From the NCBI RefSeq assembly GCF_000283155.1, contig NW_004454171.1, forward strand, positions 5,654,988 through 5,718,987: 64,000 bases of DNA. The letters are read 5' to 3'. This stretch comes from Ceratotherium simum simum. Its lineage: Eukaryota; Chordata; Mammalia; Perissodactyla; Rhinocerotidae. Shown here piece by piece: positions 53,600-64,000 of this stretch; position 1 is the first letter of the stretch, and every line of letters begins with the position of its first letter. Both the position numbers and the translations under genes were made by a program. The notes under the pieces were generated by a model. It was given only the letters and a program-made list of their open reading frames with translations, did no database searches and had not been told where the DNA came from.

Positions 53600-54231
53600 T
53601 CATTATAAATCTTACATCTCCTCCTCCTGCCCTCCACTCCCCTGACGTGGAGTCATAGAATCCTGGAGATAGAAGGGAAATTCAAGATCCCAGCCAGTTT
53701 CAGAAGCCCCGACTCACACCTCACCCTGGGTCTCTGCCAGGAGGAGCTCTAGTGTCTATTGGGCAGCTCCTTTCACTACTAGACAGCTCTTCCCTATCCT
53801 CATCAAACCCCTGCACGCGTCCTAATTCTCCCTTTGAAATCATACGCTCGTCTACTTCTGTTACTAGCAAGCCCTTCAAGAAATTATAGCCAGGCACTGC
53901 TTCTCAATTTAATCCTCTTTCCTCCAGATGAAACTTTCTCTTCACACAATAGTTTTTCTGTTCCCTCAACAACTCCCCCATAACTAGCCTCCTCTCAACC
54001 CACTGCCCTCCTCTGAAGAATAACCACTATTTTGAAGAATATATTGTAATAAAATAGGCACACAAAACCAACTATGATCACCATACACTGACAGAACTCT
54101 CTGGGTAGGACGACTAGACCTAGGAGGTGGGCAGACCCAGTCACGTGATTTCCCAACAGATTCTGGCTGCTGCTCTCAACTTCCAATCACAGACCTCCGT
54201 GCCTGAAAGTCTTCATATGTATCATATTATC

Positions 54232-54295
54232 CTGTGTGTGAGTGCGTGTGTGTGTGTGTGTGTGTAAACACACATATATACATTTATATATAATG
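54232..54295 (+). repeat. (GT)n then (TA)n-like microsatellite
   Basis: About ten GT units with two interruptions, then ACACACATATATACATTTAT. A likely length-variable locus in an SVIL intron. Confidence 0.9.
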
Positions 54296-54540
54296 ATTTA
54301 AACAATGACATTTGGGTTGGGAGAAGATTGAGAAATGGTTAAATAACTATGAATGCAAATACCTAAAATACTATTTAAAGGTAGGAAATGGCAAATTGTT
54401 CATTTTTTTAAGGTAGCAAATTGAAAAACACTGAACAAATTCAAATATGCAAAAAATGTATCAGTGTGGCTTAAGAAAAAAATCTACGATGACTACACAG
54501 ACTTCTGGAAGAAAATGTCACTTTGATAAATTTGTAGGAA

Positions 54541-55047
54541 ATAGATAAATGTGGTTGATAGCTGTGGCTTTAGCCTGCCCAGCATGTTCTCCCCTGCCTC
54601 TGGTAGGAGCACCCGACTCTCCTTTGGGGGAACCACCTCACTCCACTCCGGTCCCCCAGCCCAGCTCTGGAGGGGATCCAGAGACCAGCTGTGGCCAATC
54701 AGCATCTTCCATCCCCTTGGCCACAATGATTGCATTAGGGATGGACTCAGACCCAAGAAAATCAAGCCTGGAACTTCTGCTGGAATTACTTGGAAGAGAA
54801 GCTACCTGGGCTGGGATGGCCATCTTCCACCACATGGTTACAGCCTGACTGAGAAGGAGCCAGCCCAAAGGAAACTAGCCAAGAGAGAGGCCTCATTTCA
54901 ATGAGCCTCTGGACCTGAGTTCACGCCTGTCCTGTTCAATGAGTGAACCTAGACTTACACATAAATCCCCTACACCTTTCTTTTGCTGAAGTCAGTTTGA
55001 CCTGGATTTGTTTCTGGCACTTGCAACCGAAGGAATCCTAATACCAT
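54541..55047 (+). mobile_element. LTR-like segment, ERVL/MaLR group?
   Basis: The right end GAAGTCAGTTTGACCTGG, CTGGCACTTGCAACCGAAGG and AATCCTAATACCA is the 3' end pattern of several ERVL/MaLR LTRs. The left part is diverged. Confidence 0.5.
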
Positions 55048-55563
55048 AATCAATCACTTTTCTTAGGTGGTTTAGTCATGTTCCTGTGTGAAGACAGACC
55101 CTTGGGCATCACTGAGAAAACCCTCAGATCTATTGATTTTCTAAATTATTGGAAGCTGAGTAACATCCTTTACTGATTTTCTAGTTAGTTGTATTAATTT
55201 GAGCCCATGTGATCCAAATATTTTTCAGTCATGAGTAAGAATTCAATGTACAATGAAAGACAGATATAGAAATCTCTGCTAAACGACGTTAATTCTAAAA
55301 ACCTGCAAAACAATATTTGAGTTACGTGAAAACTATTTTTAGGAACATGACAAACATCTGGGGCACGTGCTGTGTAGGCAAGACTTTCTGCCTGAACGCA
55401 CATCTGTTCTGGACTACACGTTTTATCTACACATGTGGCTGTAATGAAGTTCCATAGCAGAGGAGATAACACAGTGAGAGAAGATCCTCGTGAAAGTATT
55501 GTGTGGAGGCCAATGAAGGAACCCCCTCTCAGTGGGTGAAAGATGGAGACTGAAATAACTCAC

Positions 55564-55741
55564 TTGGGTGCATAAGGATCAAAAATAACATCGAAGTCCT
55601 CGTCTAGCTCCACAGGGCTTCTTGGTACAGTATAATCCATGCTGCGGTAAAATTTGGCAAAGGTTTCATCATCGTCCAACTTCATCACCTCTTTAACAGA
55701 TTTGCCGGTGACAGTGAGCACAGTTTCTTGCGTCCCACCAA
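55564..55741 (-). CDS. SVIL: SVIL coding exon d (residues 109-167)
   Basis: A 178-nt exon encoding [20 protein letters not shown] followed by an acidic stretch ([26 protein letters not shown]). The acceptor is TTGATAG and the donor CCCAA/GTGAGT. It leaves at phase 2, so the Lys codon AA/G is completed by the next exon. This acidic segment precedes a very basic one in exon e, a charge switch just N-terminal to the gelsolin-like core. Confidence 0.95.
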
Positions 55742-56058
55742 CTATCAACAAACAAGCAAATAAATGACATAAGAGTTGTGTAAAAACATTACTCCAACTA
55801 CTCCTCACAATAACTTAAAAATTATTTTCCCCCTAAGTTCCAGGAGTGAAGAAAACATAACAGTGATGCCCAGGGTCCTGGGGATGCTTCCTGGGCCTTA
55901 TGTGCCTTCTCACGGAAGAACTTCCCGTCCGAACACAGCTTGTGCCAGGAAGTGGCAGGAGAGAGGGAGGCTAGCCTGGCTGCACACAAGCCCACTGAGC
56001 ATTTCTGAACTTGTTCCTTTTGCCACTGGAGGCAGAACTAGCCTCAGCCTCATTCTAG

Positions 56059-56275
56059 ATCAGGGGTTGGTGAAATCTTTTCTGCAATGTGCCATGTAGT
56101 AAATCTTTTAGGCTTTGTATGGGAGGCTATATGGCCTGTGTTGCAACTACTCAAGGCTGCTGTTGGCAAAAGTGACTACTGACAATACGTTAACAAATGG
56201 GCATGACTGTGTTCCAATGAAACTTTATTTCCAAAAACAGGCAGAGACCTAGATTCTTTTGCTGACTTCTGCCCT
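56059..56275 (+). mobile_element. hAT-type non-autonomous DNA transposon
   Basis: Starts CAGGGGTTGGTGAAATC, contains TTTTAGGCTTTGTATGGG and CTGTGTTCCAATGAAACTTT, and ends in CTGACTTCTGCCCTAG. CTAGATC-like duplications flank it. It matches a common Charlie-class repeat, but I do not assign the subfamily. Confidence 0.7.
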
Positions 56276-56466
56276 AGATCATGGTTACATATATATAATA
56301 AACTTTGAATTGTTTGCATTCCTTGCCTTGCCAGTTTAGTTATTATATTACACTTTTATATTTCTGGTTTAAAGGCATTGTTTGCATTATTCTCAACCTA
56401 TTAGGGGTCACTGTCAATAGCAGGGACTCCCAACACTTAGAATTTGCTAAGTTTCAAGTGGGAATT

Positions 56467-56695
56467 TTTTTTTTGTGAGAAAGATTAGCCCCGAGCTAAC
56501 ATCCGATGCCAATCCTCCTCTTTTTGCTGAGGAAGACTGGCCCTGGGCTAACATCCGTGCCCATCTTTCTCTACTTTATATGGGATGCCGCCACAGCATG
56601 GCTTGATAAGCGGTGCATCAGTGCGTGCCCGGGATCCGAACCTGCGAACCCTGGGCCGCCACGAACTTAACCTCTACGCCACTGGGACGGCCCCC
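56467..56695 (-). mobile_element. ERE SINE in an SVIL intron
   Basis: A minus-strand copy with a T-run at its left end. A 17-bp perfect target-site duplication, TTCAAGTGGGAATTTTT, lies at 56453-56469 and 56696-56712, the clearest in the window. It lacks about 14 bp near the B box relative to the copy at 2539. Confidence 0.94.
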
Positions 56696-57286
56696 TTCAA
56701 GTGGGAATTTTTATTAAGAGATGAGGCTGTTTCTATATATTATTCTTTTATTTTGCATACTTTATTGACTTCTGTATTGAAATATCTATTTCAACATTTA
56801 TTTACCAGAATTTTCTTTTAGAAATCATTTGTGATTATAAGATATAATATCAGCTGCTACCTTATTGTAAATTGACATACACAATTTAAAGTTCAACAGG
56901 CCCAAGATCGTGTTGATTTTGTATAATAACCTGCTTTCAGGGTTAAAAGCAAAATTACTGAGTTCATGACCCTGACTGGATGATATGCCAAGGGTGTAGA
57001 TTCAGGAACAAATGTTATTGGGGGCCCCCAATTTAGTACATTATCAAGTGGATCAGAGCTCAGTAATCCAATCAGTCTTGACCAGTAACTTCATTTTTTA
57101 AAAGATAACAACAAAGACAATGCTTACAGTATGAATCGGTGAAATCAAATTAAAAAAAGACAGTTTAGCTGAGGAGAAAAAGCAATCGCAATAGGGATTT
57201 AGAGATTTTGAGAGAGGACAAAGTACTTTTTAGGTTTCCTTAGCTACTCATTGAAATACGAATCACAGTGTGCTATAAGCATATCA

Positions 57287-57662
<376 letters not shown>

Positions 57663-58972
57663 TTAGTCCCAATGTAGATTTTACAACTTACAGAATTTAC
57701 ACACACGCATACATGTGCACACACACTTGTGCATTTGGCAGGTACCCTGGCCACGTAGGACAACTGAAAATGTAGATAAGATTTTATTGTTTCTAAGGAC
57801 TGCAGTAGCTGACTAGCTGACATTCCAAAATGAACAATGAAAACATGTCCGTGACATGTGAATGGAATAAGAGAGTATATAAGGCAATCAGAATAAACTT
57901 GAACAAATGGAGTTGTGAGTTCTGAGGTCCTTTGGGGGCTGGAGGTAGGTGAAGAGAAAGCATATTTGCACCATCTCCCGCAGAGGAAGTGGAGAATGGG
58001 CTGTGTCACTCGCTGGCAAGTGGCCCTGGCACTGGAGTTTTCCTTCAGGCTGGGTTGAGGTAGGGACAGTAGGGCCTTTGGGCCATCACTCAGAGTGGTC
58101 TCTTGAGCAATAGCCCAAGGAAGTGCTAATGTTTTAGAAGAAAGACCCAGAATAGTATACGTTTAAGTTGGTTTGTGATGTTTTGAGAGTCTGTGCATCT
58201 TGGGTGTGGCTGGAACTGGTGTTACCCTCTCACTTGTCTTTATCAAGACGCAGGGTGGGAATCTTTAGAAGGGCAAATTGTAAGGAACATATGAAAGGGA
58301 GAGAAAGGAATTCCAGCACAGAGAAGGGATCTGGGTGGAACAAGAAACCTTAATAAAGACAAATAGGAGTATTTTTTTCTAACCTAAGGGATTGGAAAGG
58401 GACATAATTAGTGCATTTACAAAGAACAAAATGAGATGTTAATGTTCTTTGCATTCATTTTTAATAAATGTGAAATCATCAGAGGACACTGCCACTTTAA
58501 GCAACCCTCAAAGAACAATCTTCAGAGAATATGTAAATCACTATTGCTCACAAACAAAAATAAACGAATGAATCGCTCTGTTCCTTCCTCCTGTGAGCTG
58601 GAGAGGGATGTATTATGGCATAAAAATTTTAAGGAAAAATACTGAAATGTAACTTAACACTTAAGTTTCAGGTGATATTCTAGAAGTACTTCTCAACGTG
58701 TACATATATTTGCTTGATGATTTTTAAAAATTTATTTCAATTACCAGACCTGAAAAGGGTTTATATCAGTGACAAAGTAAGCTTTCTTGAAAGATAATAA
58801 AAATAAGTAAAATTTGGTATCACAGGCTGGGACGGTAAATCATTACCTACTAAGAGGATGCATAAGAGATATCAAAATCCAAGTTCATCCGCACAGAGGT
58901 CACTAACTCTGAAGCTAAGGAACAGGCCTGACTCAGAAGGAACCAGGAAACCTGCCCCTCTGTACTGCCAGG

Positions 58973-58986
58973 GCGCCCCCTGCTGC
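58973..58986 (-). promoter_or_regulatory. Candidate CTCF motif
   Basis: The minus strand reads GCAGCAGGGGGCGC, 13 of 14 positions of the CTCF core. It is in the intron between SVIL exons a and b. Confidence 0.5.
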
Positions 58987-61039
58987 CCGCTCAGGCAGCA
59001 GCACGCACAAGAGCTCCTGAAGGCGGGACATCTCTTTCCCAGCTAGAGATGATTTTTCCATAATCGGGGAAGGTATATATATTCAAATTACACCATGTTA
59101 AAACAAAACAAAGCACTCCCCATCCCTCTTTTCAGTGAATTCTACATGCAATAACCAGTCATCTACTCTCTTCGGGAACATTTTCACATCCCTCTAACTC
59201 AAAGGCATACTTTGAGTATTTTTCTGCTGGGAGAATCCTAGAATACCGCAGAAAACTTGTGGAGTACTAATTGTTACATAGAATCTAGGAATATCAAAAA
59301 GGGAGAAAGTCCTAATGAGGCTAGGGGAGAAGAGAGTTTTCTAGGGTGAGAGGATGAAAACCAGGGCACACAGGCCTCTCGGCAACTCGCTGATATGGTA
59401 ACTTGTGGCCATTGTAACTTGATGGGATGGGAAGTCTGCATGGCTGTAGTGAAGAGCTATTTTATTCTGCAATGAGTGTAAATTGGATGCCATATTATTG
59501 CAAATCAAAAAGAGCTGAAGACTCCAGTGACACATACAACCTAGTAGGTGGTAACAAATAGAAAAGTTTTTTCAATAGATTAAAAGTACAAGAAACTTAT
59601 TTCCTGAGCAAGCCATATAGCACCTGTTAAATAAAGATCCTTGATTTACTCAGGAAAACGTGACGGCAAACTCAACCCCTAAGGGATAGGACCTTGCTCT
59701 CCGAACCTGTCTGAGAGCAAGTCTCCTTCCTCTGATGTCACTGTGGACAAGGGCAGTGCTATTTGGCAGTAAGGGCCCGCTTACAAATAAAACGTGATGT
59801 TTAAGATGGAAGAAGAAAAAAGAAACCAAAGTAAAAAGTCATCGGGAAAATGAAGTCAGGGCTAGAGGTCGGAAGATGGGAGCTCTGGTTCAAGTCCTCA
59901 GCTTGAGTTCTTCTGTAACAATGTGGCCATAGGGTCTGCTTGTTAACACAGGGATGGGGCTCATATAAAGAAGTTAACAGGATTATACAGTTCTGGGATT
60001 TGATGTAGAAAATACTCAAAGGCTACCTCATTCTGGGAGAGTAAATTATCTTCTGTTATCCTTTGGCAATTCCAAGATTAGCTAAGAATAGATTTGTTAG
60101 AAGGGATTCTTCCACCAAGATCTGAGTTAATCACAATTCAGGGGTTTCCATGCCTCCCTCCGCACCTCCTTCTGCAAATATTTATCATGAGCCTACAATG
60201 AGTTAGGCACTATTCATGAGTGAGGATCATCAAAAGTTTTGAGAAAACGGAAACATAAATCTAGAAAGCTGATGACAATATAAGTTAACTCTAAATGAAT
60301 GTGACCACTTTTATCAGGAAGTTAGGAAATTTGCTTTTAAATAATAGCTTAGAAAATGAAGGTATGTGCACATAGGTCACAAGGGGACCCCAAATTTTAA
60401 CCATTTCCTATAGGATATGGAGCCTCAAAGCTCTCTGGTGACTTTACTAACCAGGTGATAGGTCAGTCAATTTCATAAATCTTTGGATACAGGCTTTGAA
60501 TCAGGTCCAAGAGCTCAGATGCAGGGAAATGACCCTCTGCAGGGAAATCCAACTTCCTTGGAACTGGACATATCTTTTAGACATCTATTAAAACTTATCT
60601 GGAAATCGGGCTTTGTAAGCCAGAGAACTCTGGTTTGATGGAAAGGGACCTAGGAATTACCCTAAAAGGGAGAAGAGAGAAACTCCTTCTTCATTGAGAA
60701 AGGCTTCTTTGGGTTAACTAATTGCCAGATGGCAAGAAAATGGAAATAATTTAAAAACAATTAAGGGAAAGGACTAAGATTTGTTAGCACATTCGCAATT
60801 GCTTTTGAAACTTGTGCTCAATTTCCAAATGGCTAAGTTTTGAAATGGGACTAACTGAATTATGCTTCTGACATTGAAGATGACACGACTTATGAAGAAA
60901 AGGTATTCAGTAGGAATATCTCACAAAACCTACCCCCAAAATCATTTACACAACTTAAGTAAGATTAAAAACTAAAGACCAGGGCTTGATTTTTTTGATT
61001 GAGCTATCACACGCCACCCTCCCCTCCATGGGCGATGGA

Positions 61040-61097
61040 GCGTGTGTGCACCCACATACAAGCACACATGCACGCAGGCACGCACGCACACACACTC
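61040..61097 (+). repeat. CA/CGCA-rich simple repeat next to SVIL exon a
   Basis: Imperfect (CA)n with GCACGCA variants, ending 5 nt before the donor side of exon a on the plus strand. On the transcript it is a TG-rich tract directly after the donor, where repeat length could affect splicing. Confidence 0.85.
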
Positions 61098-61101
61098 TGA
61101 C

Positions 61102-61249
61102 CTTTCTTCACCATCCTGCCGGCCACTGTAAACTGGGTGGAGTCGTTGGCTGCTCCTTTGCCCTTTGTCTTCCAGGCTTCTTCTCTCACTGTAATGAGGT
61201 GCTTCCTCTCCTCGATAGACATTTGGTTCTCTCGACTCTCTGTGACCCG
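61102..61249 (-). CDS. SVIL: SVIL coding exon a (fragment residues 1-49)
   Basis: Encodes the linker before the gelsolin-like core, beginning [19 protein letters not shown] and rich in E, K and R, suggesting a helical or coiled segment. The acceptor is a pyrimidine-rich tract ending in AAACAG. The exon enters at phase 0 with CGG and leaves at phase 1 (AAA G, then GTCAGA donor). The next exon completes the split codon to Gly. The 148-nt length fits the phase chain. This is the most 5' exon I can assign with confidence. Confidence 0.93.
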
Positions 61250-61953
61250 CTGTTTATAATGTGTACCAAGGAGAAAAGAGGAGAGGGAAATGGTAGAGAT
61301 GTGAATGTTAGCCTATAGCATCTCGTGAGCTGAAAAGCAGGCAAGCAAAGAGAAGTACTACATTGTCCAAGACCGTCCATCACTGTTCTATCTGAAATCG
61401 GTTTGGCTTCCTCATTTCCAGCTTGAGTTAGAGATCACCATCCACAATACTGAAACTTGAGGTTAAAATTTTGTTTTTTTTCACTTATTCGTTTGGAATG
61501 CTGGAAGACCCAAATGATACTTTGTAAACATAAACAAAAACAGAGAGATTATCTTCATGCCATGAACTTTACAGGGTTTTAAAGTTGCTCTGTTTAACCT
61601 ATCTAAACTCAGATGATTAGGAAATTTTATCCATAGAAGCTCACAAAGAACATGGTCATTCTAGAAAATCTTATCCACTAAGTTCACAAGGAACATGGTC
61701 AATTACAAAGGGAAAGCTGATGAGGAATAAGGTGTGCTAGAACAAGGTTTTCTGGAACTCTGCATGCTTTTTCCTAGAGCAAGTGTTACAGCGGCAGGTA
61801 GGCAACCAGGTCAGCCCATGGACCTGACTTTAAGTCATAGTATATGTGACACTGAGGATGAATCGTGCTATCAACATAACCTACATATATACTAACATTT
61901 CCCCCTAAAAAATGCTTTCACAATTTTCTAATTGGGGTTCTGGAGACACTTGC

Positions 61954-61991
61954 CTCTTCAATTTCTAAGCCATTGGTGACACTCATTTGGC
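61954..61991 (-). other. Exon-like 38-nt segment with a GC 5' splice site, upstream of SVIL exon a
   Basis: Preceded by a long, excellent pyrimidine tract ending TTCCCTTTAG and followed by GAG/GCAAGT, the form typical of GC-AG introns. In one frame it reads QMSVTNGLEIEE and would join exon a at phase 0. Entry at phase 1 is then required. If the true upstream exon ends at phase 0, as the start of exon a implies, inclusion would give an immediate TGA. It could be a poison exon, the 3' end of an alternative first exon (it contains an ATG), or a coincidence. Confidence 0.3.
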
Positions 61992-63049
61992 CTAAAGGGA
62001 AGAAGCTGGAGGGGGCTGGAGGGAGATCAGCGAGGGAGAAGGAGCTCAGGTCAGGATGGGGACAGGGTGAAGGGGCTGAGATGAGAGGATGAAGAGCAGG
62101 AGGAGGCCGAGGACAGGGCTCCAGGCACTCAGGGCATCAGAGGGGAAGGACCTGGTGGGGAGAAGGGGTGTGGAGGATGGCAGCGGGTGATGGGGGAGTT
62201 CCTCAAATGTTGGCAGGACAGTTTGCTTTCCCTCCTCCTTCAGGCCATCTCTCCTTTCACTACAAAGCCCCTCTCTGCGGCGGGGCATGGGACAGGGTGA
62301 GAAGTGGGGAGAGGGGCAGGTGCTGTGGGAGCTACTGTTGCAGAAGGAAGAGAGGAAAAGCATCCTCCCCGGAGCATAAAGAGCCTCCCTCGGCTGTCCA
62401 CCTAGAGGTCCTTCCTCTGAAACGGGCTCTAAAGATGGCGATGATCTGGGAGTCTGTCCTCTTGCTTTAACTTCAGTCTTTTCTTAGAACTGAGCAATGC
62501 CCTTTCTGCTGTGGCATTTGCTTTCAAACTACAGATGAGCTCTCCTTAACCACTTCTGGCAGTGTCCCCAGCTCCTCTTCCCTCATAAGGAGTTTTTCTT
62601 TGGATAAGAAGTCAAGGAGGATCAAAGTGATCCTACAGCCTTCCACTGACACAGTGGGAGGCCCAGGAGAGCCCTGGGGGGTAAACACATCCAGGGGGCT
62701 CAGGGATTCTCTTCCTCCACAACTGTCCACTAAGGCAAGTGACCTTCCCTTAATCGACCCACAGGAAGTAACTTCCAGATTCATTCAGGGAGAAAGTGGA
62801 AATGGACACAGCTCATCTTCTTAAAGCCCTGGGATGATGGAGGGAAATAGAGGAGAGAGGGCTTTCCTTCCTTTCCAGCCGCATAAAACCACGTCTGCAC
62901 TGGTAAAAGTCAGTCTAAGCCACAAACATGTACTTCTCCATCATCTAGTTCATGAATCTTCCTTTTACAGAATTCTTCTACTGAATAATCATAGTCAGAA
63001 CTGATTTTGAGATTCTTCGTAATTTAAATTAGGTTAAAAACCATTTCCT

Positions 63050-63232
63050 AAAGAGACATGACACTAAACGCAATGCATGATCCTGGCTTGGATCCTAGAT
63101 GTGGTGGGGATGGAGGCTAAAAAGGACATTACTGGGGGGAAGTTGACATAATTGGAATATGGACTATGGATTAGATAAACATTGAATTAGTTAAACTTCC
63201 TCATCTTGACCACTGTACATGGCTATGGAAGG
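63050..63232 (+). mobile_element. L1 3' UTR, left part
   Basis: CAATGCATGATCCTGGCTTG and TGGATCCTAGATGTGG-type sequence, then AAAGGACATTACTGGGGGG, typical of L1M 3' UTRs. Interrupted by the MaLR LTR at 63233. Confidence 0.6.
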
Positions 63233-63597
63233 TTGCCATAGACTGAATGTCTGTATCCCCCCAAAATTCATGTTGAAACCTAATCCCTAATGTGATGGTA
63301 TTAGGAGGTGAGGCTTTTGGGAGGTGATTAGGTTATGAGGGTGAAGCTCTCATGAATGGGATGAGTGCTCTTTATAAGAGACCCAGAGAGCTCCCTTGGC
63401 CCTTCCACCCATGAGGACACAGCGAGAAGATGGCCACCTATGAACCAGGAAGTGGGTCCTCACCAGATGGTGAATCTACTGGTGCCTTGATCTTGGACTT
63501 CCCAGCCTCCAAAACTGTGAGAAATAAATATCTGCTGTTTATAAACCACCTAGCCTATGGCATTCTGTTAGAGCAGCCCAGACTATGTATATATTCG
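63233..63597 (+). mobile_element. MaLR LTR (MST type) inserted in an L1 3' end
   Basis: TGCCATAGACTGAATGTCTG start, then ATGTGATGGTATTAGGAGG, GGTGATTAGGTTATGAGGG and TTGATCTTGGACTTCCCAGC, closing with CAAAACTGTGAGAAATAAAT. L1 sequence lies on both sides. Confidence 0.85.
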
Positions 63598-63780
63598 TGA
63601 GAGGGAAGGGGGAAGGCGGAGGTCAGCAGGGGGTTGGGGGTGGAGCGAAGAAAGGAGAGAGAAGTGGGGGAGGGAGCAAAGGCCAACAATTGGCGGACGT
63701 GATAAAGGGTATGTGAGAGTGCCCTATTACGGCAACTTTTCCATAAGCTTTAAATTTTATCAAAATAATTAAAAAGCTGT
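63598..63780 (+). mobile_element. L1 3' UTR, right part
   Basis: Resumes with AGGGTATGTGAGAGTGCCC, CGGCAACTTTTCCATAAGC and TCAAAATAATTAAAAAGC, the end of the same L1 3' UTR. Confidence 0.6.
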
Positions 63781-64000
63781 TTTCCTTAACTTTCACACTC
63801 ATGGTTGGTGAGATGACCCTAATTCCAAGTACCTCTCAGAATCACACACCCTATTAAATAAACTATGAGGTTGATCTGCCAGGAGGACCTCATCAAAATT
63901 CAAAAAAAAATGTTTTCTTTGAAAATGAAGTTTTAGGAGTGAATTTTAATCAAATCAATATGGCTTTAAGCACTTGGCTCAAAATATTTTGAAAAGACAT

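Larger units (their letters stand above)
61250..64000 (-). other. SVIL: SVIL intron upstream of exon a (partial)
   Basis: No certain exon. It holds the 38-nt exon-like segment, a purine-rich stretch at 62000-62360 whose complement is strongly pyrimidine-rich, and the nested LTR/L1 at 63050-63780. The next SVIL exon lies beyond the edge. Confidence 0.6.

Overview
The window is mammalian nuclear DNA, most likely from a horse or other equid, or at least a perissodactyl. The best evidence is six copies of the ERE tRNA-derived SINE, which is known from that order, most with target-site duplications still visible. They sit among older mammalian repeats: L1, L2, MIR, MaLR/ERVL and ERV1 LTRs, and Tigger/MER2 and hAT-Charlie transposons. 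Genes are split into short exons with GT-AG introns.

One gene is well supported. It lies on the minus strand from about 25.0 kb to beyond the right edge and is SVIL (supervillin/archvillin), a membrane-associated F-actin and myosin II scaffold of the villin/gelsolin superfamily. I resolved 21 coding exons by hand: 61102-61249, 57497-57586, 57319-57405, 55564-55741, 53320-53492, 51553-51708, 50062-50198, 49035-49182, 48766-48911, 47376-47551, 44700-44844, 44033-44309, 38649-38800, 36244-36349, 35405-35612, 33651-33784, 31429-31584, 29589-29732, 28327-28451, 26123-26278 and 25937-26023. Every junction keeps reading phase. The exons total 3129 nt, or 1042 codons plus stop. They encode the C-terminal part of the protein: a basic/coiled linker, five gelsolin-like repeats each ending in a W-x-G strand, and a villin-type headpiece ending KKAKGLF. 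The N-terminal myosin- and actin-binding half and the promoter lie beyond 64000.

Positions 1 to about 25000 lie downstream of SVIL. I found no gene there, only stacked repeats and a motif cluster (AP-1 plus a full-match CTCF core) near 15.75-15.83 kb. Repeat nesting gives relative ages: an L1 piece splits an L2 at 10.7-12.7 kb, a MER2 splits an L2 at 39.6-40.1 kb, and a MaLR LTR splits an L1 3' end at 63.05-63.78 kb.

I saw no novel multi-gene system. The observations most worth a second look concern SVIL RNA processing: a stop-free 99-nt last intron inside the headpiece, a 38-nt exon-like segment with a GC donor, an exon whose first bases form a full 5' splice site, and strong competing donors at two exons. 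There are also two perfect hairpins and a 25-bp triplicated tandem repeat in introns. Family names for the older repeats come from remembered consensus features and need RepeatMasker confirmation.
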